Origin: Molanna angustata
Lineage: Eukaryota > Arthropoda > Insecta > Trichoptera > Molannidae
Length of the DNA: 64,000 nt
Reading direction: 5' to 3'
Assembly: GCA_963576475.1 (NCBI GenBank)
Contig: OY754990.1
Location: 16,318,206-16,382,205 of the forward strand
Numbering within the stretch: position 1 is the stretch's first letter; each line of letters begins with the position of its first letter. The position numbers and the translations under genes were made by a program. The notes under the pieces were generated by a model that was not told the DNA's origin, did no database searches, and saw nothing but the letters and a program-made list of their open reading frames with translations. Positions 31,248 through 42,475 of the stretch are shown here, piece by piece.

Positions 31248-32459
31248 TCAGCCAGGATTCTGCGGATGTTTTGGAGTGTGAGGGGACAGACTAGAACGGA
31301 ATTTGTTTATATTTTGCCATATTTTGTTAGCGGGGAAACTTGGAGATAAAGATTGGCAAAACTCTTTCCATCCTAATCGTTTTTTCTTAACGAGAGTACG
31401 TTTGGTTTGAGCCTGAATTTTACGAAATTGAAGAAAAGAAGACACACTAATGTTTGATTTTAAAGATTTAATAGCCTCTTTGCGGAGTTTTACTGCATCT
31501 GAACATTCTTTATCCCACCAAGGAGGAGATAACTTTTGTTTTTTCTTATTATGGTTCTTAGGTGGGATACTTTTAGATGCTGCTTCTTCAATAGCTTTTG
31601 TAAACTGATCATAAGTTGAAAACAGATTTGAATCAGTAGGTTGATCTAATTTTTTTATTAAAGAGTCTAAAGTATCTTGATATTTAGCCCAATCAGCCCT
31701 ATGAAGATTGAATTTAAAGCGGGAAAGAGGAGGGGAGGGAGATAAGAAAGAAGGAAAGGAAAGTATGATTGGGAAATGATCACTGCCAAGTGTGTCATGA
31801 ACGAGGTTCCAGGTAAACATGGAAGCGATGGATGATGATGAAACAGATATGTCAACTGCGCTAATATTCTGATTGGGTTGAGTAATTCGGGTAGCAGATC
31901 CATCATTCAAAATGCATAAATCAAATTTCTCTATAATATTAATCATCTCTCTTCCAAAAGCGTTAGACTTGGATGATCCCCATGAAGGGTGGTGTGCATT
32001 CATGTCTCCTAGTAATAATATTGGGGGAGTGAAGATGTGAAGAAGTTGTTGTAATTGGAGAGAGGTTGTTTGGGATGGATGAGGTATGTATATAGATATG
32101 ATCGACTGGGCAACGTTGGGCGGTATATTAGTGTTAGAGAGAAAGCAAGAGACAATTAAAAAAAGATTTGAAATTATCATATTTGTATCATCTTTTTTCT
32201 CTGTGTTATAACGAAGAGCGCAACCGTTTTCAGGTTGTGGGATTTGGAATTGTTTTATTATAGCATCGTGTTCTATTTTATTATAACCAGGTGATGTACG
32301 TAGACGAGGTGATTTTGTAGAATAAACAGTCTTACGGAATGAACTTGACATTTGACTAGGAATAGGATTCGGATTTTGGGCCGTGATTTCAGAATATACA
32401 CGCTTTACAGCAGGAATCAATTTTGCTGCTTCCGAATATGAAATATTATCTTCAGACAT
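31248..32459 (-). pseudogene. ORF1 tail fused to endonuclease C-terminal half
   Basis: The first 80 or so codons (EDNISYSEAAKLIPAVKRVY) belong to the C-terminus of ORF1, separated from it by the stop at 32466. The frame then enters APE-type endonuclease sequence: SIYIPHPSQT, LLGDMNAHHPSWGS (Asp/Asn of the active site), NDGSATRI, SDHFPIILS, followed by the linker to RT (PPWWDKECSDAV). The N-terminal third of the endonuclease is missing, so ORF1 and ORF2 are fused by an internal deletion. Confidence 0.75.
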
Positions 32460-32465
32460 AATTTT

Positions 32466-33401
32466 TTAAATTTTATTCTGTCTATCCCATTCCGGGCAGA
32501 CTTTACTAGTAGCTACATGACTTCCAGTACAAGAAATACATGTTATAATTGAATTATCATCTTTACACTCAAAACCCATGTGAGGTCCTCCGCATTTGAA
32601 GCACCTAGCTGTAGAGCGACAAAGTTTTACAGTGTGACCGAATCTACAACATTTAAAACATTGAATTGTCGGATATTCATATTTTGTAACAAGAAAAGAA
32701 TTATAAGCTATGAAAACTCGTTGAGGGAGAATTTGACCATCAAATGTTAATACAACTGTTTCAGAAGGTGCATAGGTGGCTTGACCTTCTGAAATTGTTT
32801 TCCGATTAAAACGTCTTATTTTAGTCACACGTCCATAATTTTCTGGGACAGTAATATTATCAACAATTTCATCGTCTGTCAAACAAGTGGGGATACCTCT
32901 AATTACACCCATACGTGAAATATTGAATGTGGGAATAAAAGCTTTATAATTATGTTGAGAGACAACTGGGTTCATACAAAATTTATTTGCAGCATCAGCA
33001 GAAACAAACTGAGCAGAAACTCTGTTCCTACCAATCTGCCTCATACCACCTGGTAAAATTCCTGAAATGTTTTGCTGCTTTAAAAAAAATCCCAATTTGA
33101 TAGAGTTCAGTCTTATATTTAATTCTTGTGAATTTAATTGAATATGGACAATGTAGGGTCCTGGATCATTTTTATTATATGATCGGGTAGTACCTGGGTT
33201 ACTGTTAAACGTGTGCAAATTGTTGGATAATTTTGGTTCTTTGCGAGGCATAACCTCTTCCACATCAGAACTTTGAGGAGTAGAACCCCGTTGTACTCTT
33301 TTGTGGGTCTTTTTTTTCCCTTTACCCTCCTTCATCTGAAGAATCAGAGACTCATCAGAATCTGGAGGGTCAGGAGGTTCTGGAGGGGATATATTTGACA
33401 T
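32466..33401 (-). CDS. I-clade ORF1 (Gag-like, zinc knuckles)
   Basis: 311 codons. A Pro/Asp-rich basic N-terminus (PPEPPDPPDSDES, GKGKKKTHKRVQRG), an RRM-like central region (GPYIVHIQLNSQELNIRLNS, GVIRGIPTCLTDDEI) and cysteine knuckles near the C-terminus: CFKCCRFGHTVKLC, CFKCGGPHMGFEC and CISCTGSHVATSKVC. It binds element RNA in the ribonucleoprotein. The stop at 32466 is premature, since the next frame continues with typical ORF1 tail sequence. Confidence 0.82.
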   Translation of the reverse strand: MSNISPPEPPDPPDSDESLILQMKEGKGKKKTHKRVQRGSTPQSSDVEEVMPRKEPKLSNNLHTFNSNPGTTRSYNKNDPGPYIVHIQLNSQELNIRLNSIKLGFFLKQQNISGILPGGMRQIGRNRVSAQFVSADAANKFCMNPVVSQHNYKAFIPTFNISRMGVIRGIPTCLTDDEIVDNITVPENYGRVTKIRRFNRKTISEGQATYAPSETVVLTFDGQILPQRVFIAYNSFLVTKYEYPTIQCFKCCRFGHTVKLCRSTARCFKCGGPHMGFECKDDNSIITCISCTGSHVATSKVCPEWDRQNKI

Positions 33402-33546
33402 ATTGAGTTACAAACACATACTGACAGCAGCACCAGACAACACAAATATATACACTAAATACACCACATTAACACACAAAAAAAACAAAGAGAAGATTTA
33501 ATCACTAAGATTGAAGTGTACAAACAAATTTTCAAACACAATTTTT

Positions 33547-33852
33547 TCAATATAATATGAATTTTAAGTTGAGAGCAAAATATTGTATCCAGTATACATT
33601 TAATGCTATGTAGGTAATAATATTGTTACAAGTAGTATGCACTGAAGTTTTACACCACAAACTATTGTAGGAAACACAGACAAAATCATGTAACGGTGAC
33701 AAATCATGTTGTAATTTGACGATTATCGGCTTCAGTCTTGTTACTATGTCGAAATCTTCAAGTTTCAATGGGAAACCAATCTTTTCAGCAACCTGGCTCA
33801 CGACTGATGGAAGGTTTCCATTATTCTTTAAGGGAATGTTTCTGATTTCAAT
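33547..33852 (-). pseudogene. LINE ORF1 fragment interrupted by an LTR element
   Basis: Minus frame: IEIRNIPLKNNGNLPSVVSQ, VAEKIGFPLKLEDFDIVTRL, PIIVKLQHD, the FP/RRM-like core of LINE ORF1 proteins. Its 5' side is cut exactly where the left LTR of the CsRn1-like element begins (33853), so the first codons of the open frame come from the LTR. Right of the element (42093 on) the continuation is weak. Confidence 0.6.
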
Positions 33853-34191
33853 TGTGGCTATGGCCATCGCACAACTCTAATTGATGGTCATTGCCCAACC
33901 CTAATTGGCGGACGTATATATATACGGCCATTTTGAATAAAATATTGAAAATATCCATTCCGTTCTGATACCCAACTGTGTGTCGTACTTCCCGTAAGTA
34001 CGTGATTTATAAGTGTAAATTTTATTAATAAGGTCTAATTTCAGTAGTTGTTAATTGTAATCTTTTTAATTTGTTCTCAACAATAAATACGTAAGTCATC
34101 TTCACTCTTTCAATCTTAACATGTCTCGTGTACCAACTTGCATCACATAATTATCAGTAATCAATTTGGGATTATCGCCATCCGCGGTAAT
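33853..34191 (+). repeat. 5' LTR of the CsRn1-like element
   Basis: Starts TGTGGCTATGGCCATCGCAC. Contains TATATATATACGGCC (TATA-like, 33918-33932) and AATAAATAC (34083-34091, polyadenylation-like). It differs from the 3' LTR by a 9-bp tandem copy (ATTGAAAAT, near 33945) and a few substitutions, so the insertion is older than the Mag-like one. The 3' edge is inferred from the candidate CAAT target duplication. Confidence 0.8.
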
Positions 34192-34205
34192 CTCATATAA
34201 TATGT

Positions 34206-34235
34206 GGCTCGTTGGTCTAAGGGTGTGATTTTTAA
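34206..34235 (+). other. tRNA-Pro 5'-half-like sequence
   Basis: GGCTCGTTGGTCTAAGGGTG TGATTTTTAATG strongly resembles the 5' half (acceptor strand, D-arm, A-box) of eukaryotic tRNA-Pro in sense orientation. The 3' half is absent. It sits between the left LTR and the tRNA-Trp-type primer site. Comparison is from general knowledge of tRNA-Pro; not searched. Confidence 0.5.
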
Positions 34236-34250
34236 TGTAAGCCCCCATAT

Positions 34251-34267
34251 TGGTGACCCACGACGAT
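34251..34267 (+). promoter_or_regulatory. Primer-binding site, tRNA-Trp type
   Basis: TGGTGACCCACGACGAT closely matches the complement of the 3' end of tRNA-Trp (TGGTGACCCCGACG) with one inserted base. It would prime minus-strand DNA synthesis. It lies about 60 bp from the apparent LTR edge instead of adjoining it. Confidence 0.65.
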
Positions 34268-34269
34268 TT

Positions 34270-36414
34270 TAAATTTTTTTCAAGAGATATTTTAATCCAT
34301 TTTTGCTAAAAAAAGACAATTTTTTTTTTGTTACATGTTTTTCGAGTTGTAAATACCGACCGAAAACATTATAGGTTATTTGAACAGTTAATTCACATTG
34401 ATTTTTTTTTTAAATAGAAACAGATAATTATTCATATTAATTTACTTGAAAATCTCGTAAATAGTGTGATAAATAAATTTGTGTAAAAATTAACAATTTT
34501 GTTAAAATCGTATTCATACTTCGCTAAAAATTCCAGAACATTCCATTTAAATGTTTCTGATGCATACTAAATAAATGTATAAGTGCCTAATTTATTTTAT
34601 TATTACATTGAAAATTATTAAGTTAATAAAAAAATTACAAATCATTATATTAGTGAACAAGTAAGTTACATTTAAACATACACATATTTCATAAAAATAT
34701 ACGGCAAATCATTTAAAAAAATATATCAAGAAAAAATATTTTTGTTGCAAGGTAGCAACACGATATTTTTTTCTCCAGAAAAGTGAACCGCGTTTTGATT
34801 CGGTTGACTGAACACCGACGCGGACTTTACAGTGTTTTGTGATTAATAATAAAACAACGATTTAAATTGAAATAGTGCATAGTTGGGACATATTTTGGTT
34901 ATGAGTATTTAATGAATCGACAAATGTCGTATAAACAAAACACCAGTTGGGTTATTAGAATGGAATCTTCGTAGTATCCCAGGTATAATATAAATTCAAT
35001 ATTTCTTAATTTAGTATATTAGCAAGGCAAAAGGGACTACGAATATGCCTGTATAAATAAAATTAATATTAATACTTCGCAATAGTGTGTTTACCTACAT
35101 TTAAAGTATACGAGAGAGATACATGCAATAATTTATTGCATTTTGAAAATGTCACTGTGATAAAAATATTCTTATCAATTTTACAAACCTATTGTTTTGA
35201 CATAGAATTATATGTTTTGATAACATAATAATCATTTAAAATTCAATTTTTGATGTATATTGTAAAAAAAAACATTTATAGAACTTGCAATAATATATAG
35301 ATCAAACTTGTTATTTCTGTTATTGTTTTCGAATGTAATTTTATCTGTGACAACTTCGTCAAAATATCTAGAGTCAATTTATTAAATATCATGAATGCAT
35401 GTTATTAATCAATTTCCTATGTTTCTATTTTTCATGAGAAATTCAATATAAATGGATCCACTATAAACCAGGAATATAAATAAGATAAATTTCAGCATAT
35501 CGGAAAATACAACCATAAATATAGTACAAATAAAGAAAAAGCAGTATTCATATGAGAACACAAGTATCATCAATAGAGATATACAAGATAAGTAAACATT
35601 AAAATTTATATTACACAGTATTGAAATTTTAAAAAAAGTGTCCATAACAAATTTAGTGAAAGAAAGTTTATATTAAAATCCTTGCATAGTAATAAATATC
35701 TGAATAATTGTGCATAAAAGTTTTGTATTTTCAAAGTAGAATTGTTCAAATTACAGATAACATAATAATGTTTAGAAAAGTCAATTAAATGTAATTAATA
35801 TTTGAAATTCAATATTAATAAAGTAGATTATTTGAGTTTGTTGTGAACAATAATATATGTATCATAAAGTGCAGTAAATCGCCACAGAAAGTATACTTAT
35901 GTACATACGTATAGATAGATACATTGTTTGTTTACACCAGCCTGTTCAATACGCTATAGGAAGCGAACATTTTATTATACCTACCTAGCTATTGTAACTG
36001 AAGGCAATAAAAAAACATACTACGAATATAAAGCATTGGTTCGCATGGAGAACGTACCCCACTGGAATTTGCAATTGTATAAAATATTAATGTCATATTA
36101 TGAAAAATAACATGTAATCTATTTTTCAGAATACCAGTTCAATGCCATTGCTCTAGATTAATGCCATTTTTTTTTAAATTTATGAAAATTAATTAATATT
36201 TAAAGAGAAATTAATTAAAAAAAAAAACAAATCTTTAAGTAAATACTTTGAATAATAGTAAATTTATTTGATTATTTGTCAAAAATATTCATTTTTTTTT
36301 ATAAAAAAAAACATTAAACTTCAAATAAATACTTTGAAAAATATATTCTCAATATAAATACTTTGTTTAAAAAAAAACTTTTTGTCTAATTGTAAAAAAT
36401 TATAACTTGTAATA
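34270..36414 (+). other. Long 5' leader of the CsRn1-like element
   Basis: 2.1 kb of AT-rich DNA between primer site and gag with no credible frame. A GC-richer patch at 34775-34835 (GTGAACCGCGTTTTGATTCG, ACCGACGCGGACTTTAC) is the only compositional change. Part may be a later insertion. Confidence 0.5.
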
Positions 36415-37374
36415 ATGTCATTCGAAAAAAATATCATGGATTCAACACTAATTCCAACATCAGAAGAAAATAGATTCGACGTATCTGCTACAAATTTGAA
36501 ATTGCCAACAATATGGAAAGGAAATCTACACTTGTGGTTCTTAACCATTGAGGCGCAGTTTTCAACGGCGAGAATAACCAAAGATGAAACTAAATACAAC
36601 CATGTTTTGGGAGTATTAGATCCAGAGACAATGTCCTGCGTAGTCGACATTATACAATTCCCACCTGTCAGCGATCGCTATAAAACTTTGAAAACAACAT
36701 TACTCAGCAGACTTCAAGAGTCAGAAGAAAAAAGACTTACTCAGCTGCTACATGGATTGCAACTAGGAGACCACACTCCTTCAGAATTATTGAGAAAAAT
36801 GCAGAACCTCGCAGGTCCATCATTAAGTAACAACGCTCTGATTAAACGCTTATGGATAGAAAGACTACCTCACAGGATTCAGGAAATCATATCCGTAATC
36901 ACCACAGAGGACGTCATGATTTTAGCACAGACGGCAGATAGAACCTCCGAAGTCAATAATAGAAGTGAAATACATGCAGTCAATCTACCTTCAACCTCTT
37001 CAGGGAACACTTACAGAAACAATGATAATTCACAAGAGGAAATACTGTCCAAGCTTTTAAAACAAGTAGAAACATTAACCAACAAAGTCATGGATATGGA
37101 AATACAACAAAGAAAACCCAGACCACAATTTGACAATCACTGGAGAAGTCGATCTAAATCGAGATCACCGAGTAGAGGAAGATATAACAATAATCAAAAA
37201 GTAATATATTTCAATAAAAACAATAAAAATAACAATTATAAAAACAATTACCAAAATAATTTGAACACCGCTGGAAATAATGTAAATCAAAATATCTGCA
37301 GTTTCCACCAAAAATTCGGAACGAAATCGAGATGTTGCAGACCCCCGTGTTCATTTAACCAGCAGGAAAACTGA
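36415..37374 (+). CDS. gag: Gag, CsRn1-like, CHCC motif
   Basis: 319 residues from ATG 36415. The capsid-like N-terminal half has LPTIWKGNLHLWFLTIEAQF, YNHVLGVLDPETMS, and a KRLTQLLHGLQLGDHTPSEL region. A basic Arg/Ser-rich then Asn-rich tail (RSRSKSRSPSRGRYNN) follows. The C-terminus has CSFHQKFGTKSRCCRPPC, C-x2-H-x8-C-x4-C, the CHCC signature of the CsRn1 clade in place of a zinc knuckle. It stops at TGA 37372. Pol overlaps in the -1 frame at CAGGAAAACTGAAATTG, suggesting ribosomal frameshifting. Confidence 0.88.
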   Translation: MSFEKNIMDSTLIPTSEENRFDVSATNLKLPTIWKGNLHLWFLTIEAQFSTARITKDETKYNHVLGVLDPETMSCVVDIIQFPPVSDRYKTLKTTLLSRLQESEEKRLTQLLHGLQLGDHTPSELLRKMQNLAGPSLSNNALIKRLWIERLPHRIQEIISVITTEDVMILAQTADRTSEVNNRSEIHAVNLPSTSSGNTYRNNDNSQEEILSKLLKQVETLTNKVMDMEIQQRKPRPQFDNHWRSRSKSRSPSRGRYNNNQKVIYFNKNNKNNNYKNNYQNNLNTAGNNVNQNICSFHQKFGTKSRCCRPPCSFNQQEN

Positions 37375-40300
37375 AATTGCGACCCGTGTGTGAGACGACA
37401 CAGTCGCAGATTCACCACCGTCTCTTCATAGCTGATATAATTACGGGCATCAAATATCTGATAGACACCGGGAGTGAAGTTAGTGTTATTCCCAGGCACT
37501 ACAAAAACACCACATCTATAATCTCCAGCGACAACATAGAAACGCCAATTTATGCAGCAAACGGTACACCTATACCTACTTATGGACATAAAATAATTGA
37601 CGTTAATTTAGGTTTGAGAAGAAACCACAAATGGCAATTTATAACAGCCGATGTCATGAAACCTATTATTGGAGCAGACTTCTTAACACACTACAACATA
37701 TTGGTAGACTTGAGAAGGAAATCACTAGTCGACAGGAATACCGGACTATCTACAACAGGATTCATGTACAAAACCAATATTATCAATATAGCAACAGTAC
37801 AGGCGACAGGAAAATTCCAGAATATCCTCAAGAAATATCCTAATCTTACAAGAGCAAACATGAATTTGAAAACACCAGCACACAACGTCACGCATCATAT
37901 CGAAACAAGAGGTCCACCAGTCACTTGTAAAGCCAGAAGACTGAATCCAGAGCAACTGGAAATAGCAAAAAAAGAATTTCAATTCATGATGGAGCAAGGC
38001 ATTTGTCGACCTTCAAATAGTAATTGGTCCAGCCCACTCCATATGGTAAAAAAGGCTGACGGTTCATATAGACCGTGCGGTGATTACCGCAGATTAAATT
38101 CCATAACAAAACCTGATAAATACCCCATCCCTCAACTGCAAGATTTTGCACACAAACTTCACGGGAAAACCATATTCAGCACCTTGGATTTAAGCAGAGC
38201 TTATCACCAGGTACCCATGGAAGAAAGCGATATTCCAAAAACAGCAATACTCACAAGTTTTGGATTATTCGAATTTTAAAAATGCAGTTTGGTTTGTCCA
38301 ATGCAGCACAATCGTTTCAACGATTTCTGCACAGTATAACTAGAGACCTAGAGTTCGTTTTCACCTACATCGACGACGTTTTGATAGCATCCAAGAATCT
38401 ACAAGAACATGAAGAACATCTGGACAAAATATTTAAACGACTATCAGACAACGGACTTATTATAAATCAGAATAAATGTCAATTTGGAAAAGACGAAATA
38501 AAATTTCTAGGATACAGAATAAATAAATATGGAACATCACCACTACCAGAAAAAGTAGAGGCTATCACCAAAATAGAACCCCCTGAAACCGCAAAGGGAC
38601 TACGACAATTTATGGGAATGCTTAATTTCTATCGCAAATTTTTACCAAATGCCGCAGGAACGCAACAAGTACTTTTTGACGAATTAAAAGGGTACAGAAA
38701 AAACGATAAAAGGAAAATTAATTGGAACGAAAATCTAAAAAAAGCATTCACCAAATGTAAGGAAGATCTAGCCCAAGCAACGCTTCTTGCACACATCGAT
38801 CCTTCAGCAGAGATAGCTCTGATGGTTGACGCGTCTGATACAGCCATGGGCGCAGCTCTTCAACAAATGAATCAAGGAAACTGGCAACCGATAGCATTTT
38901 ACTCAAGAAAATTCAACCCCGCACAAACAAAATACAGTACGTATGACAGGGAGTTAACAGCCATGTACGAAAGTGTCAAATATTTCCGTGCACAAATAGA
39001 AGGGAGAAACTTTACCATATACACAGATCACAAACCATTGATATTTGCGTTCACCAAAAATAAATTGAATTCACCAAGACAGGAACGACAGCTTGATTAC
39101 GTTAGCCAATTTTCCACCAACATCAAGCACATTTCCGGTGAAGAAAATATAGTTGCCGACACCCTATCCAGAATAGAAGAGATAGAACTACAACCAAATA
39201 TTAATTACAAAAGAATGGCTGAAGAACAAATCTCATGTAAAGAATTAAAGAAAATTCTAGAAAAATCATCATTGTCAATGAGAAAAATCGGGATACCAGG
39301 CTCGGAAAAAATGTTATGGTGTGATATTTCACAGAAAAATATACGTCCTTTCGTCCCACCTTCCATGAGAGAAGAAGTAATTATGAAAGTACACAGAATA
39401 AGCCACCCAGGAGTAAAATCCACGTACAAAATTATCAAACAAAGATACGTGTGGCCCAATTTAGAGAAAAGCGTACAAAATGTGGTAAACAACTGTATAG
39501 ATTGTCAGACATCAAATATACATAGACACACCACTACGCCACTACAAGAGTTCAAGCCTCCAGACGGAAGATTCAAAAATATTCACATCGATTTAATTGG
39601 ACCACTTCCACCTTCAAAAGATCATATCTACTTGCTGACCATAATCGATAGGTATACAAGATGGCCAGAAGCCATACCTCTGAAAGACATGACCGCGGAA
39701 ACCGTAGCTGAAGCCCTGATGTACCATTGGATATCACGCTTCGGCTTACCAACTTCAATTACCATCGACCAAGGCCGTCAATTTGAAAGCTCATTATTTA
39801 ATAATTTAACTAAAATATTAGGTATAAATCATATTAGAACCACGGCATACCATCCTCAGAGTAATGGCATTATAGAACGTTGGCATCGGACGCTGAAGAC
39901 ATCACTGATGACCATAAATAACAAATCATGGACGACATCACTACCCATGGTATTACTAGGACTACGATCCAGCATTAAGGAAGGCTCAGAATTCACCCCA
40001 GCTGAGATGACATATGGGACAACGCTCAGGCTGCCAGGCGATTTTTTTGAAAATACACCAGCAGAGGAACCTGACACTTATGGTTACAAATTACAGAAGT
40101 TGATGACAGAACTTCGACCAATACCAGCCTCCAATCACAGCAAGCAGAAAACATTCATCCATAAAGATCTAAAGGACGCTAAATTCGTGTTCTTGCGACA
40201 CGACGCCACCAGGAAACCCCTACAAAGACCTTACGAAGGGCCGTTTCCAGTACAAGAAAAAGATGACAAAACAGCAGTAATTTTAATTAATGGAAAACCC

Positions 40301-40522
40301 AGGAAAGTCTCCTTGGACCGAGTTAAACCTGCCTTTGGGATAAACGAGGACATGGACCCCGAACCCAAGACGCCAGAAGTAAAACCGCAACCACTGAATC
40401 AAACCAATACCTCCATCCAGGATGTGGATCAAGAAGAAGCAAAACCACTTCATCATTCCACTACCAAATCAGGGAGAAGAGTTTATTTTCCTAAAAAATT
40501 CACTCACTACAGATACTTTTAG
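37375..40522 (+). pseudogene. pol: Pol: protease, RT, RNase H, integrase; one frameshift
   Basis: Pol in the -1 frame relative to gag. 37377-38279: protease (LIDTGSEVSVIP) and the first RT blocks ([35 protein letters not shown]). After FGLFEF the frame breaks at a short T/A run at 38274-38282, and RT resumes in the next frame at 38282 ([25 protein letters not shown]). Then RNase H ([26 protein letters not shown]) and integrase: [19 protein letters not shown] to [45 protein letters not shown] with D, D and E intact. A GPF-type C-domain ([11 protein letters not shown]) and a SGRRVYFP tail end at TAG 40522. Apart from the single frameshift it looks intact. Assembly error in the homopolymer is possible. 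Confidence 0.88.
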
Positions 40523-41751
40523 TGTAATAAATAGCAAAAGTGAACAAAGTGTTTATAAAAAATTATAAATTCAGTGTATTTTATAAAATAATTATATTTG
40601 ATACATATATATGTATATATTCAATTTTTTTTTATCTAAGTTTTGAAGTAAAAGATGACTAAAAATCCCTACAAAGAGGATAAAATATGAAAAGAATGTA
40701 AATGATTTACACTATCGGATGTACACATCATATTTTGTATATGTGCTTCCAGTAAAATCATAGTATGTTAATATTAAGCTGTTAATAATATAAATTTGAT
40801 ATCTGAATGTTCTTAGATAAATTTCCATTAAGTAATAAAAAAAAAGAATAAAAATAACTTCCACAAACAAATACCTAATATATTCTCTGATAATGAAATT
40901 AAGCCACAATGGCATAGAAAAAAATTAAATAATATATTAATTATTATTAGTTTATTTCTCCTTATTATTATTTTAAATGTGTTTTATTTAAAAAAGAAGG
41001 TATTTGTAAAGTATAAAAACCATTGTAAATTTAAAACTTATTAAGTATTAAAAAGATAAAGTAATATCTCAACAAATAATGTAAATTAAAAGTATGAAAT
41101 ACGAAACGAATGTATTTAAGCCATATATACTTAAGCAAAAAAAGTAAAAATTGAAACCAATAATGAATATTGAATAATATAGTACTCTCTCGCCAAATTA
41201 ACATTGCAAAAGAAATTGGCAAAGAAAAATATATTAATAATAGGCGTATTCGAAAAAGAAAAGTCCTAAATAATTACATAAAAATGATGCAAATTTATTT
41301 CTGTAAATAATATTTTAATGTAAACATGTATGTAATTTCTACTTTATCACTATATATATAGTTAGTAAATAATTAAGCTTCATCTAAAGCAATACTAAAT
41401 ATTTATTGACAGATGTAACTTAATCATAACATAATATTGCAAAAATTTTATTTTTTATTTTGCTCTAAATAATAAAAACACAGGGTTTCAACCCTAAGTA
41501 AAGTCAGTAACATTTATTTATTTTTTTTGTCTAATCTTTTAAGTTAGAAATGGGTATATTTAATTAAAAAATTTTATTTGTTCTCAATTTAGTTTATTTT
41601 TTTTTTAAACAAATACAATAAAAAAAATGTAAAAAAATCTTATTAGTACTACAGAGTGTACACCATCATAGACCCAAACCATTTTGTTAGAATATATAAT
41701 TTTATTTTTTTTTATGTGACAAAGAGTACGGGGAAGTATGACGCGCTAGCT
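40523..41751 (+). other. 3' untranslated region of the CsRn1-like element
   Basis: Very AT-rich, no credible frame, no env-like sequence with membrane segments. Several short A-rich runs at 41560-41640. Confidence 0.5.
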
Positions 41752-41763
41752 GGAAGGGGAGTG
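41752..41763 (+). promoter_or_regulatory. Polypurine tract
   Basis: GGAAGGGGAGTG abuts the 3' LTR start TGTGGCTATG at 41764. It is the expected primer for plus-strand DNA. Confidence 0.7.
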
Positions 41764-42092
41764 TGTGGCTATGGCCATCGCACAACTCTAATTGATGGTC
41801 ATTGCCCAACCCTAATTGGCGGACGTATATATATACGGCCATTTTGAATAAAATATCCATTCCGTTCTGATACCCAACTGTGTGTCGTACTTCCCGTAAG
41901 TACGTGATTTATAAGTGTAAATTTTATTAATAAGGTCTAATTTCAGTAGTTGTTAATTGTAATCTTTTTAATTTGTTCTCAACAATAAATACGTAAGTCA
42001 TCTTCACTCTTTCAATCTTAACCTGTCTCGTGTACCAACTTGCATCACATAATTATCAGTAATCAATTTGGATTATCGCCATCCACGATAAT
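41764..42092 (+). repeat. 3' LTR of the CsRn1-like element
   Basis: About 329 bp, matching 33853-34191 apart from one 9-bp unit, one G and a few substitutions. CAAT follows at 42093-42096. Confidence 0.8.
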
Positions 42093-42099
42093 CAATTAT

Positions 42100-42200
42100 A
42101 TGGGACTGTTGGTTGAACACGCTCATTAATAAAGAAGGCAAATTATGAATTACATATCCCGGTTCGATTCCGGTATATAGGGATAATTTGTGAGCCAGCA
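42100..42200 (+). mobile_element. tRNA-like SINE head
   Basis: GTTGGTTGAACACGCTC (A-box-like) and CCCGGTTCGATTCCGG (a paired T-arm with a perfect B-box) lie at tRNA-like spacing. The acceptor stem cannot be formed, so this is not a functional tRNA gene. It directly flanks the right end of the CsRn1-like element. Confidence 0.45.
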
Positions 42201-42475
42201 GAACTTACACGTATGTGGTTTAGTGTGCATTAGATCTAGTACATGTATCCCTATTGATCTACACGCCACATGCGCGTAAGCCACCATACAATATTATTTA
42301 ATCGTAGAAACTGTTCCTTTTCCTCGTGAGCAATCTGGATTCCACAGAAGTAGGCGTGGTTGAATGGTTTGATCGGGGGTCAGCATTTCTGCACGATACG
42401 CATTTGTATGTAGGTAGCCTTCGCAACTGCAGTCATCTTTTTGTATTTGGGTTCTGTTGTCATGGATGTCTTTTT

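Larger units (their letters stand above)
28551..33480 (-). mobile_element. I-clade non-LTR retrotransposon, nearly full length
   Basis: ORF1 with CCHC knuckles, an endonuclease remnant, RT and RNase H in this order on minus place it in the I superfamily (RNase H-bearing LINEs). The 3' UTR (28565-28695) ends in an A run at 28551-28562 (T run on plus). The 5' UTR may extend to about 33480. Inactivating damage: a stop at the end of ORF1, an internal rearrangement that removed the start of the endonuclease, and a frameshift near 31250. Confidence 0.85.
33853..42092 (+). mobile_element. CsRn1-like Ty3/Gypsy retrotransposon, 8.2 kb
   Basis: LTRs of about 339 and 329 bp, a tRNA-Trp-type primer site, Gag with a CHCC rather than CCHC motif, Pol in the -1 frame, and a purine tract before the 3' LTR. 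CAAT at 33849-33852 and 42093-42096 is a candidate 4-bp target duplication. The CHCC Gag and tRNA-Trp priming together are hallmarks of the CsRn1 clade. Leader and 3' untranslated regions are unusually long (2.1 and 1.2 kb). One frameshift in RT inactivates it. No env. Confidence 0.88.

Noticed and set aside
34206..34267. Functional tRNA-Pro gene
   Set aside because: Only the 5' half is present; there is no T-arm or matching 3' acceptor strand before the primer-binding site.
40523..41751. An env gene downstream of the CsRn1-like pol
   Set aside because: No frame with signal peptide, glycosylation sites or a transmembrane segment; only AT-rich non-coding DNA.
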